DNA from: JBKPDV01 sp046728075
Lineage (GTDB): Bacteria; Acidobacteriota; Thermoanaerobaculia; UBA5066; Gp7-AA6
Length of the DNA stretch: 16,082 bases
Direction of reading: 5' to 3'
Assembly (NCBI GenBank): GCA_046728075.1
Contig: JBKPDV010000003.1
Span: forward strand, 1-16,082
Part shown: in pieces, positions 1 through 6,142 of the stretch
How the letters are laid out: each line of letters begins with the position of its first letter
Numbering within the stretch: the stretch's first letter is position 1
Notes under the pieces: model-generated
What the model was told of the DNA's origin: nothing
Database searches by the model: none
The model's input: only the letters and a program-made list of their open reading frames with translations
Made by a program: the position numbers and the translations under genes

Positions 1-156
1 GTGCAGCAGTCTGTCCGCGATCTGGTCGCGACATGGTGCGCGGCGATCGGACAGACGACGGACCCCGTCGTGATCGAGAAGCAACAGCAGCCCGAGAACC
101 GGTGGTGTTTTCATCCGGACGTGGACGGATGCCAGGCCCCGGAGCCGATCCCATGA
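1..156 (+). CDS. 3' end of an unidentified protein-coding gene (partial)
   Basis: Frame 1 is open from the first base to a TGA at 154-156, giving 51 residues. Codon third positions are mostly G or C, as in the confident genes nearby, so this looks like the tail of a real gene that starts to the left. The visible tail includes VVIEKQQQPENRWCFHPDVD and ends in CQAPEPIP. It has three cysteines (one in ATWCAA, one in RWCFH, one in DGCQ) and no membrane segment. I do not recognise the family. Base 1 is a GTG, but nothing upstream is visible to judge it as a start. The next plus-strand gene begins about 50 bases later, so the two could be co-transcribed. Confidence 0.5.
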   Translation: MQQSVRDLVATWCAAIGQTTDPVVIEKQQQPENRWCFHPDVDGCQAPEPIP

Positions 157-199
157 GCGCCCGCGCAGATCGGCGGACAGCGACGAATGCCGGCGGCGG

Positions 200-204
200 G
201 GAGG
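200..204 (+). promoter_or_regulatory. Shine-Dalgarno GGAGG that favours an ATA start at 212
   Basis: GGAGG lies at 200-204. The only conventional in-frame start, GTG at 206, is 1 nt downstream, too close for normal initiation. The in-frame ATA at 212 is exactly 7 nt downstream, the ideal distance. Confidence 0.45.
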
Positions 205-205
205 T

Positions 206-601
206 GTGCCCATAGAGATCTTCGTCGATTTCGGCCTCTTCGAGCTCCTGATCGGCGTCGGCCTGGCGGCATTGGCCAGATTTGTCTACACGCGCGGGCG
301 GGTTGGGATCGTCCTGCTTGCGGTGAGCTTGTTCGCCCCCGCCTTGCTGCTCCTTCTGGTCGATCGAGAGTGGGCGCGATGGGTCGCCGCGATCTGTGTG
401 GCGACGTCGCTCGTCAACGCAGCCCTGATTGCATCGCTCATGCGGCGGCACGACCTGCGCCAGCTGCTTGCGGGAGAGGTCCGGCGCAGCCCGCGGAAGG
501 GCCGCAGATCAGTCGCCTCTCTTTGGAAAAGTTTCCGGGTTCGGTCGTCGACTGCCGCGCGGAGGCGGTCAACGCATGCCTTCGATCACGGAGAGCCGTG
601 A
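206..601 (+). CDS. small three-helix membrane protein, hypothetical
   Basis: About 130 residues. Three hydrophobic segments are visible at roughly residues 9-27 (around FELLIGVGLAALARF), 33-52 (VGIVLLAVSLFAPALLLLLV) and 58-79 (WVAAICVATSLVNAALIASL). A very basic tail rich in Arg and Ser follows, from about residue 88. I recognise no family. It could be a small integral membrane protein with a cytoplasmic basic tail. The coordinates use the GTG at 206 as a conventional caller would, but that codon is only 1 nt from the GGAGG at 200-204. The in-frame ATA at 212 is at ideal spacing and would give a protein starting Met-Glu-Ile-Phe. Codon use is G/C-ending like its neighbours. It ends 179 bases before the TPR lipoprotein gene on the same strand. 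Confidence 0.6.
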   Translation: MPIEIFVDFGLFELLIGVGLAALARFVYTRGRVGIVLLAVSLFAPALLLLLVDREWARWVAAICVATSLVNAALIASLMRRHDLRQLLAGEVRRSPRKGRRSVASLWKSFRVRSSTAARRRSTHAFDHGEP

Positions 602-780
602 GAGGGAACCGTGCGCTGTTCTCTTCGGGTTGATTCATCCGCTCGAAGATCCGGTAGCCCGAGGCCGATTCCCGACCCTCCGCCCGGGCCCCGCCGAGGG
701 GTCTCGCCGCAACATTGCGGCGGCGCGCACGTAAGCACCTATTTGGTAGACCCTGTCTCCACCTCGAGAAGGAGGACACA

Positions 781-2289
781 ATGCGCGAGAACCGACACTT
801 CCATCTTCTCTTAGTCCTTGCAGTTGGCGCCGCCATGGCGGCGGCCGGCTGCGCGAAGAAGGAGGCTCCTGTTCCGGCGGCCACGGAGCAGGCTGCGGCC
901 CCGACCCCTGCGGGCGGCGGAAAGATCCCGGTGACCACTTCGTCCGCCGAGGCCAGGGCCGAATTCCTTCAGGGCCGTGAACTGGCGGAAAAATTGTTGG
1001 TCACCGACTCCAACGCTCATTTCGCGAAGGCGGCCTCGCTCGATCCGAGCTTCGCCTTGGCCGAGCTCAGCCTGGCCACCTCGGCGCCGACCGGCAAGGA
1101 GTTCTTCGAGCATCTCAACAAGGCTGTGAGCCTTGCGGACAAGGCGTCCAACGGGGAAAAGCTCCTCATTCTCGCGACGGAAGCCGGCGCGAACAACAAC
1201 CAGCTCAAGCAGAAGGAATATCTCGATCAGCTCGTCGCGGCGTACCCGGATGACGAGCGGGCGCACTTCAATCTGGGCGGCTACTATTTCGGCCAGCAGG
1301 ATTTCGCCAACGCAATCGAACACTACAAGAAGGCCACGGAGATTGCCCCGACTTATTCGACCGCCTTCAACATCCTGGGCTACGCCTACCGGCAAAATAA
1401 CGACTACCCCAACGCCGAGAAGGCGTTTCAGAAGTACATCGAGCTGATTCCCAAGGATCCCAATCCCTACGATTCCTACGCCGAGCTGCTCCTGAAGATG
1501 GGCCGATTCGACGACTCGGTCACCCAGTACCGCAAGGCGCTGTCCATCGATCCCAATTTCGTCAACGCGCACCAGGGCATCGCCATGGATCTGCTGTACG
1601 CCGGGAAGCCGGACCAGGCGGCCGCCGAGCTTTCGAACATCACCAAGAAAGCCCGGACCGACGGCGAGCGCCGGATCGCGCTCTTCGCGCTGACGGTCGT
1701 GCACATCGACGGCGGCAAGCTGGCCAGGGCGCTCGAGGACGTGGACAAGCAATACGCCCTCGGCGAGAAGACCAGCGATGTTCCGGCGATGGCTTTCGAC
1801 AACCAATTGAAGGGGAACATCCTTTTGGAAATGGGAAAGCCCGACCAGGCCAAGGTGGAGTTCGAGCGCGGCCTGAAGCTGACCCAGGGCTCCAACCTCT
1901 CGCAAGCGATCAAGGACAATGCCGCGCTCGTCTCCCACTACAACCTCGCTCGTGCGGCCGTGGCGAAGAAAGACCTCGCGGGGGCAAAGAGCCAGGCGGA
2001 CGAGTTTCGAAAAGGCGCTTCGGTTTCCAAGAATCCGGCTCAGGGCAAGCAAGCCCACGAGCTCGACGGCATCGTCGCGCTCGCGGAGAAGGACTACGAC
2101 AAGGCCGTGGGCGAGCTGCAGCAGGCGAATCAGCAGAATCCACAAAACCTCTATCGCCTCTGCCAGGCCTATCAGGGAAAGGGAGACGCCGCAAAGGCGA
2201 AGGATTCCTGCGCCCGGGCCGCGAACTTCAACTCGCTGCCGCAGGTCAATTACGCATTCGTTCGAACGAAGGCCAAGGCGGGAGCCTGA
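781..2289 (+). CDS. TPR-repeat lipoprotein
   Basis: 502 residues. The start is the ATG at 781, because GGAGG at 771-775 sits 5 nt upstream; an in-frame extension upstream (from 715) lacks such a site. The N-terminus is a lipoprotein signal: His/Arg-containing n-region, LLLVLAVGAAMAAAGC with the lipobox Cys at residue 24, then a low-complexity Ala/Pro linker to about residue 50. From about residue 50 to the end there are helical pairs of the tetratricopeptide type. The clearest are around RAHFNLGGYYFGQQDFANAI, FNILGYAYRQNNDYPNAEKA and YDSYAELLLKMGRFDDSVTQ, each ending in an x-IxP turn. Weaker repeats follow (GNILLEMGKPDQAKVEFERG, QAYQGKGDAAKAK). TPR lipoproteins usually act as periplasmic or surface scaffolds; no partner is indicated here. 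It is followed by a hairpin shared with the convergent PRC-barrel gene. Confidence 0.9.
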   Translation: MRENRHFHLLLVLAVGAAMAAAGCAKKEAPVPAATEQAAAPTPAGGGKIPVTTSSAEARAEFLQGRELAEKLLVTDSNAHFAKAASLDPSFALAELSLATSAPTGKEFFEHLNKAVSLADKASNGEKLLILATEAGANNNQLKQKEYLDQLVAAYPDDERAHFNLGGYYFGQQDFANAIEHYKKATEIAPTYSTAFNILGYAYRQNNDYPNAEKAFQKYIELIPKDPNPYDSYAELLLKMGRFDDSVTQYRKALSIDPNFVNAHQGIAMDLLYAGKPDQAAAELSNITKKARTDGERRIALFALTVVHIDGGKLARALEDVDKQYALGEKTSDVPAMAFDNQLKGNILLEMGKPDQAKVEFERGLKLTQGSNLSQAIKDNAALVSHYNLARAAVAKKDLAGAKSQADEFRKGASVSKNPAQGKQAHELDGIVALAEKDYDKAVGELQQANQQNPQNLYRLCQAYQGKGDAAKAKDSCARAANFNSLPQVNYAFVRTKAKAGA

Positions 2290-2346
2290 TCCGTTGCGGC
2301 CGCCCGAAGCGACAGCGACAGGGACGCCGCAGAGGTCATAAGAAAA

Positions 2347-2368
2347 GGGAGCGCCCTGTGGCGCTCCC
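2347..2368 (-). terminator. intrinsic terminator between convergent genes
   Basis: A perfect 9-bp stem (GGGAGCGCC at 2347-2355 with GGCGCTCCC at 2360-2368) closes a 4-nt loop. Read on the minus strand the stem is followed by TTTTCTTAT, a good U-tract, so it terminates the PRC-barrel transcript. On the plus strand there is no T-run after it, so it would be a weaker stop for the TPR gene ending at 2289. Confidence 0.75.
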
Positions 2369-2398
2369 TCCGTAGGCACGACTCCGCCGATCGGTGGA

Positions 2399-2800
2399 TC
2401 AGTGGGTATGGGGAGTGTAGTCGCAGCCGTAGAAGCTGTACACCTTCGTGCCGAAAGCGCGGTCCGACGCGTCCGGCAATTTGTCCTTGTCGAACCCCGG
2501 CGCGTTCTTCAACCGCTCCTTATCGACATCCAGGACGAACTTCCTCTCCTCGGGCGCAAGCTCCATGGCCTCCAGGGGAACCGCGAATCGTTTGTCCCCC
2601 ATGCCGAGGAACCCGCCGAACGACAGAACAGCGTATTCGACGCAGAAGCCTTGAGGGTGGATCGCGAGATCCTCGATCTTGCCGAGCTTCTCGCCTTTGC
2701 GGTTGACGACGGAATCGCCGATCAACATGTTGGCCGAAAGCGCGCCTCGGTAGGGCGCACCACTCGTGCCGCGATTTGGATTGTTGAGATTCGTGCTCAT
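2399..2800 (-). CDS. PRC-barrel domain protein
   Basis: 133 residues, ATG at 2800-2798 with AGGAGGT immediately upstream (GGAGG core 4 nt away). After a polar, Asn/Gly-rich N-terminus of about 20 residues comes a PRC-barrel fold (PF05239) at about residues 21-95. It shows LIGDSVVNRKGEKLGKIEDL, then VEYAVLSFGGFLGMGDKRFA and VPLEAMEL, which is the usual order of strands. The rest is a charged tail ending in DYTPHTH. PRC-barrel proteins of this small soluble type are common in environmental and stress settings, but their ligands are mostly unknown; the ribosome-maturation version (RimM) carries another domain that is absent here. It is monocistronic by context: a 338-base gap lies upstream and a terminator downstream. 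Confidence 0.9.
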   Translation of the reverse strand: MSTNLNNPNRGTSGAPYRGALSANMLIGDSVVNRKGEKLGKIEDLAIHPQGFCVEYAVLSFGGFLGMGDKRFAVPLEAMELAPEERKFVLDVDKERLKNAPGFDKDKLPDASDRAFGTKVYSFYGCDYTPHTH

Positions 2801-2912
2801 GAGACCTCCTGAAACGGGTCATCGTCTGGACACCGGCGGGACCGTGAAAAAAGCCTCTCCGGGAATCCCATCCACGGAGCGCGAACGCCTTCCGGGCGCT
2901 CGAGCCGGAGAC

Positions 2913-2942
2913 ACGCTACCAAGTCAGTCCGGGCTCCGTCAA
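2913..2942 (-). promoter_or_regulatory. candidate sigma70-type promoter for the PRC-barrel gene (proximal)
   Basis: On the minus strand, TTGACG (complement of 2937-2942) is followed after 18 nt by TAGCGT (complement of 2913-2918). The -35 matches 5 of 6 consensus positions and the -10 only 3 of 6. The leader would be about 105 nt. Confidence 0.3.
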
Positions 2943-2976
2943 GAGCTTCGAAGATAGGGTCTGATCTTTATTTTAC

Positions 2977-2982
2977 ATTATA
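2977..2982 (-). promoter_or_regulatory. candidate -10 box TATAAT for the PRC-barrel gene (distal)
   Basis: A perfect TATAAT on the minus strand inside the AT-rich stretch. No good -35 lies 16-18 nt upstream. It would give a leader of about 170 nt. Confidence 0.3.
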
Positions 2983-3138
2983 GCTTGGCCGGCAGGCTCC
3001 GGCTTCGGTGTCGGGAATCGGGGCAGCCGAGTCCCGGGAGGCCCGGCGCGACGGCTCAGCTGTATCCTCGAGCAATCCCTCAACTCGAATGGAAGCGAAG
3101 AGCTGGCGAACTGGCTGAAATGGCCGCGCGAGAGCGAG

Positions 3139-5415
3139 CTACGGATACCTCTTCTGAATCAAGGCGTCCAGGCGGGCCCGGTCGGGGGCGAGCAGGACCT
3201 TGACGTTTTCCGCGCTCACGTCCGCGACGATGATCTGGCCGACCTCGTCGTGGACGTTGCTGAAAAGGCCGTGCGTCTTCATCTTCTCGGCCTGATAACG
3301 GTTGTCGTCGGTCGGTGTGACGTAGTGGACCGTGGAGCTCTTGTAGCGGTGAATCAGGAACAGGTGGGTCAGCGTCATCAGGCGCTTCTTGCGCAGGGCG
3401 GTGTCGAAGGTGTTCTGATCGCGAATCGAGAGGATGTTCCGGCCCTTCCTGTCCACAATCGGGGCGAAGATGATGTTGGCGACCTTCTCGCCGCTGTCCG
3501 TGGACAGGGCGAGCTCCAGCAGCTCCGAGCCGGCCGAGTGCGGCCGCAGCCCGACGCGGAGGGTCTTCGAGAGCTGATGGTGCTTCGCCCAGACCGCGAG
3601 CCATTCCTCGAGGAGCTTGGTCGGCACCTCGGTCTGAACCAGGTGCTGGTGCTGTGTGGAACCCTTGCCCATCGCTTTGGTGGCCGCTGTGCCGCCCGAA
3701 GAGGCCATGAGCGCCGCATCCAGCCGCGGACCACCCACGAGCGTCTGGGGTGTGCGGTAGGGCGATTCGACCAGGCGGAACTTACGCTGCAGGCGGGCCA
3801 AGGACAGCATGCCGTCCTGCCGGAGCGCGGTGGCGAACTCCTCCGCGGCCAGGCCGTCGATCTGATGCCCGCCGTAGGTGATGAAGTTGAAGACGAATCC
3901 CAGCTTGCCGAGCTCCTCCGGGAATCGCTTCATCTCCTCGTCGCCCATTCCGGTCGTGTCCCAGTTGAACGACGGCGACAGGTTGTACGCGAGCATTTTG
4001 GAGGGGAATTCGGCGTGGATCGCCTCGGCGAACCTCCGCGCATCCGCCAGGTCCGCGGTCTTGGTTTCCATCCACAACAGGTCGGCGAACGGCGCGGCGG
4101 CAAGCGACTTGGCGATCGCGTATTCGATTCCGCCCTGGACCTGGTAGTAGCCCTCGGGAGTCTTCGAGGCCTCGCAATCCCAGATGATGTTGATGCCCAT
4201 CGAGCTTGCCTTTGACCGGGCCGCGTGGAAGGAGGTCTTGTTCGCGAAGGCAAGCCATTCGTCGGCGGTCATGTCGAAGCGCTCGCCCTCGCCGGCGCGA
4301 AACTCGATGACGTCCGCGACCGCCTCGGGATAGGTCTTGAGGTTCGCCTCGGCCTGCCACGCCTCCAGATAGCGAGTCTCGATCTTGTCCAGCATGGCTT
4401 CGACCGACGCCCCGTCCGTCTTCTGGAACGCCTTCACACCGTCCTCGAGCACGCGCATGACCCCGGCACGCGCCAGCCACTCGTTGGCCTCGTCGTACTC
4501 GGCCGCCGAGACTTTGAACAGCGCGTGCCCCCGCACGTCGTCGACGCCCAACTCTCGGAGCTTCTTCAAAATGGCGAGGTAGCCGACCTTGTACGTCGGC
4601 AGCTCGACGTTGGTGGCGCCCAGGATGAACGGATGATCGCGCTCGTCCCCGCGGCCCTCCAGGAACGTGGCGGACTCCGCGTCGGTCCGGGCCACGATGA
4701 TGCCGGGCACCTTCATGACGTCCAGCTGAAAGCGCGCGGCGGAGAGCCGCTTGATCTGCTCGTCTTCGGCGACGAGGACTTTGCCCCCCTGGTGCCCGCA
4801 CTTCTTGGCGCCCGGCTTCTGGTCCTCGATGTGATAGCCCGGGACACCGACCTCGACGAACCGGCGGACGAGGTTTCGGACATGCGCGTCGCCGCCGTGG
4901 CCCGTGTCGGCATCGGCGATGATGAAGGGCCGATAATCGATCTCGGGAGAGGCGGCGCGCTGCGCCTCGTTCATCCGTGAGCGCGCGAAGCGTTGATTGC
5001 GGTCCGCCATCAGCAGCGCCCGCACGATTGGCGCGGCCTCGTCGGGCACCTGGGAGAGCGGATAGCTCGCCAGGTCGGGGCCCGGGTCTTCCGTGACCGA
5101 CCCCTTGGCCGACGTGGCCCACCCGCCGAGATAGATGGCCTCGATGCCCGCGCGCTTCAAGGCCACCGCCTGGCCGGGAGAATACGGACCGAACGTCGTG
5201 ATCTGTTTGCGCTGGCCGAAGAGATCCCGGAGTCGATCGTAGAACTGCTCGGCTGCCGTCCTGGCCACCGTGTAGTCGACCGGAATCGAGCCCCGTTGCT
5301 CAACCACCTGACGCGGCGAATAGAGGCGCGTGATCCCCGCAAAGCGAGGACCGGCAAGCCAGCGCGCGGTCTCGGCGACTTCCGACTCGAAGGAGCTCAC
5401 GGTGAGAACCGGCAT
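3139..5415 (-). CDS. aceA: isocitrate lyase, long ICL2-type form
   Basis: 758 residues from the ATG at 5415. Isocitrate lyase splits isocitrate into succinate and glyoxylate, the first step of the glyoxylate shunt, in the cytoplasm. Family motifs include VEQRGSIP near residue 38, TTFGPYSPGQ near 73, DADTGHGG at 168-175 and the catalytic KKCGH at 204-208 with Cys206. Further on come MLAYNLSPSFNWD and a KGSTQHQHLVQTEVP segment. The length is much greater than the usual 430-530 residues and, from memory, the whole chain aligns with mycobacterial ICL2 (AceA2, about 766 residues). Its C-terminal extension (here about residues 600-758, with LRVGLRPHSAGSELLEL and HYVTPTDDNRYQ) is the acetyl-CoA-responsive domain in ICL2. 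The frame is open 44 codons further upstream to 5547, but ICL2 homology begins only after 5415. No Shine-Dalgarno is evident. No malate synthase gene is in the window. Confidence 0.95.
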   Translation of the reverse strand: MPVLTVSSFESEVAETARWLAGPRFAGITRLYSPRQVVEQRGSIPVDYTVARTAAEQFYDRLRDLFGQRKQITTFGPYSPGQAVALKRAGIEAIYLGGWATSAKGSVTEDPGPDLASYPLSQVPDEAAPIVRALLMADRNQRFARSRMNEAQRAASPEIDYRPFIIADADTGHGGDAHVRNLVRRFVEVGVPGYHIEDQKPGAKKCGHQGGKVLVAEDEQIKRLSAARFQLDVMKVPGIIVARTDAESATFLEGRGDERDHPFILGATNVELPTYKVGYLAILKKLRELGVDDVRGHALFKVSAAEYDEANEWLARAGVMRVLEDGVKAFQKTDGASVEAMLDKIETRYLEAWQAEANLKTYPEAVADVIEFRAGEGERFDMTADEWLAFANKTSFHAARSKASSMGINIIWDCEASKTPEGYYQVQGGIEYAIAKSLAAAPFADLLWMETKTADLADARRFAEAIHAEFPSKMLAYNLSPSFNWDTTGMGDEEMKRFPEELGKLGFVFNFITYGGHQIDGLAAEEFATALRQDGMLSLARLQRKFRLVESPYRTPQTLVGGPRLDAALMASSGGTAATKAMGKGSTQHQHLVQTEVPTKLLEEWLAVWAKHHQLSKTLRVGLRPHSAGSELLELALSTDSGEKVANIIFAPIVDRKGRNILSIRDQNTFDTALRKKRLMTLTHLFLIHRYKSSTVHYVTPTDDNRYQAEKMKTHGLFSNVHDEVGQIIVADVSAENVKVLLAPDRARLDALIQKRYP

Positions 5416-5426
5416 GAGGTCTCGAT

Positions 5427-5432
5427 TTATAC
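5427..5432 (-). promoter_or_regulatory. candidate -10 box close to the isocitrate lyase start
   Basis: TATAAA on the minus strand lies 11 nt upstream of the ATG at 5415. If it is a -10 box the transcript would have a leader of only a few bases. That fits the absence of a Shine-Dalgarno site, but no recognisable -35 is present. Confidence 0.25.
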
Positions 5433-5562
5433 ACCCGCCAGCGTCGCCTCCGTCGCTCGGGACCTGCGCCTCCCTGCGCATCGGCGGCACGTCCGGATTC
5501 TGGAAGTGTTGCTTACGGACGAGAAGAACCGCCTCTCCCCCGCTCATCGCTGTGTTCGGTCG

Positions 5563-6093
5563 TCAGGGGTAGAGGCAGGGTCCCCACGCGTTGGCCACAC
5601 CGTAAGTGAGGACGAACGGCCCCAGTGCTTGCGGCAACCCCGCTACCGTGATCGTGATGGTCATCCCGGTTCCCTCCACGAACCCCGAAAACTGCGCCGG
5701 ATACTGGATCTTCCCCGGATACACTCCGGTCAGCTGCGTGTAGGTTCCGGGCAGGGAAAAATGGCCGTCCGGGATCTCCTGGGCGATGTCTCCGTAAGAA
5801 CCAAAGCAACCGCTCGGGGGCAGCGCGAGGGAGAAAATCTCGACCGTCGCGCTGGCGCCCGTGATCGTCAGGCTCGCCTTGTCGGAGCCCCACACTCCGG
5901 GCGGCAGAACCCCGACACGGGGAGAAACGACGCGCGTGCTTCTCGACCCTCGGTCGGTCCTGGCTGTGGGAACTTCGACGCCTTTTCCCAGTGCGGCGAT
6001 TCCTGCCTTCTCCGGAGAAGTCGGCGATCGATCGGAGCATGCGAGCGTGGTGGCCAGCAGCCCGGTCAGCACGAGATGGAGAGTCTTGCGCAT
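5563..6093 (-). CDS. small secreted lipoprotein, hypothetical
   Basis: 176 residues from the ATG at 6093, chosen because AGGTG lies 6 nt upstream; a GTG three codons earlier is less well placed. The N-terminus MRKTLHLVLTGLLATTLAC looks like a lipoprotein signal with the acceptor Cys at residue 19, although the lipobox (T-L-A-C) is not ideal. After a Ser/Arg-rich linker the rest is probably beta-rich: ASLTITGASATVEIFSLALP, GHFSLPGTYTQLTGVYPGKI, GMTITITVAGLPQ. Two further cysteines, in SGCFGS and GPCLYP, could form a disulfide. I know no family for it. It starts 49 nt after the radical SAM gene ends, on the same strand, so it may be part of that operon. A TAGAAT box in the gap could also give it its own transcript. 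Confidence 0.75.
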   Translation of the reverse strand: MRKTLHLVLTGLLATTLACSDRSPTSPEKAGIAALGKGVEVPTARTDRGSRSTRVVSPRVGVLPPGVWGSDKASLTITGASATVEIFSLALPPSGCFGSYGDIAQEIPDGHFSLPGTYTQLTGVYPGKIQYPAQFSGFVEGTGMTITITVAGLPQALGPFVLTYGVANAWGPCLYP

Positions 6094-6119
6094 GGTCTGC
6101 ACCTGCGACAGCGATCACC

Positions 6120-6125
6120 ATTCTA
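6120..6125 (-). promoter_or_regulatory. candidate -10 box TAGAAT for the small lipoprotein
   Basis: TAGAAT on the minus strand in the 49-nt gap after the radical SAM gene, leaving a leader of about 20 nt to the ATG at 6093. CTGACA (complement of 6141-6146) is the best -35, at a short 15-nt spacing. Confidence 0.3.
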
Positions 6126-6142
6126 CGCGTGCGAATCGGGTG

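Larger units (their letters stand above)
2801..3138. other. 338-base intergenic region upstream of the PRC-barrel gene
   Basis: No convincing gene on either strand. It separates the isocitrate lyase stop codon from the PRC-barrel start, both on the minus strand. It holds two candidate minus-strand promoters (listed separately) and an unusually AT-rich stretch at about 2964-2985 in GC-rich surroundings. Two short GC-rich inverted repeats lie near 2988-3003 and 3034-3048. I see no T-tailed hairpin directly after the isocitrate lyase gene. Confidence 0.7.

Noticed and set aside
33..633. Short plus-strand open frames at 33-215 and 187-633
   Set aside because: They overlap the partial gene (1-156) and the membrane protein (206-601) in other frames and have Arg/Pro/Ala-rich shadow composition.
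811..2379. 522-codon minus-strand open frame opposite the TPR gene
   Set aside because: Leu/Val/Arg-rich shadow composition, no ribosome site; the plus-strand TPR lipoprotein with lipobox and repeats is clearly the coding frame.
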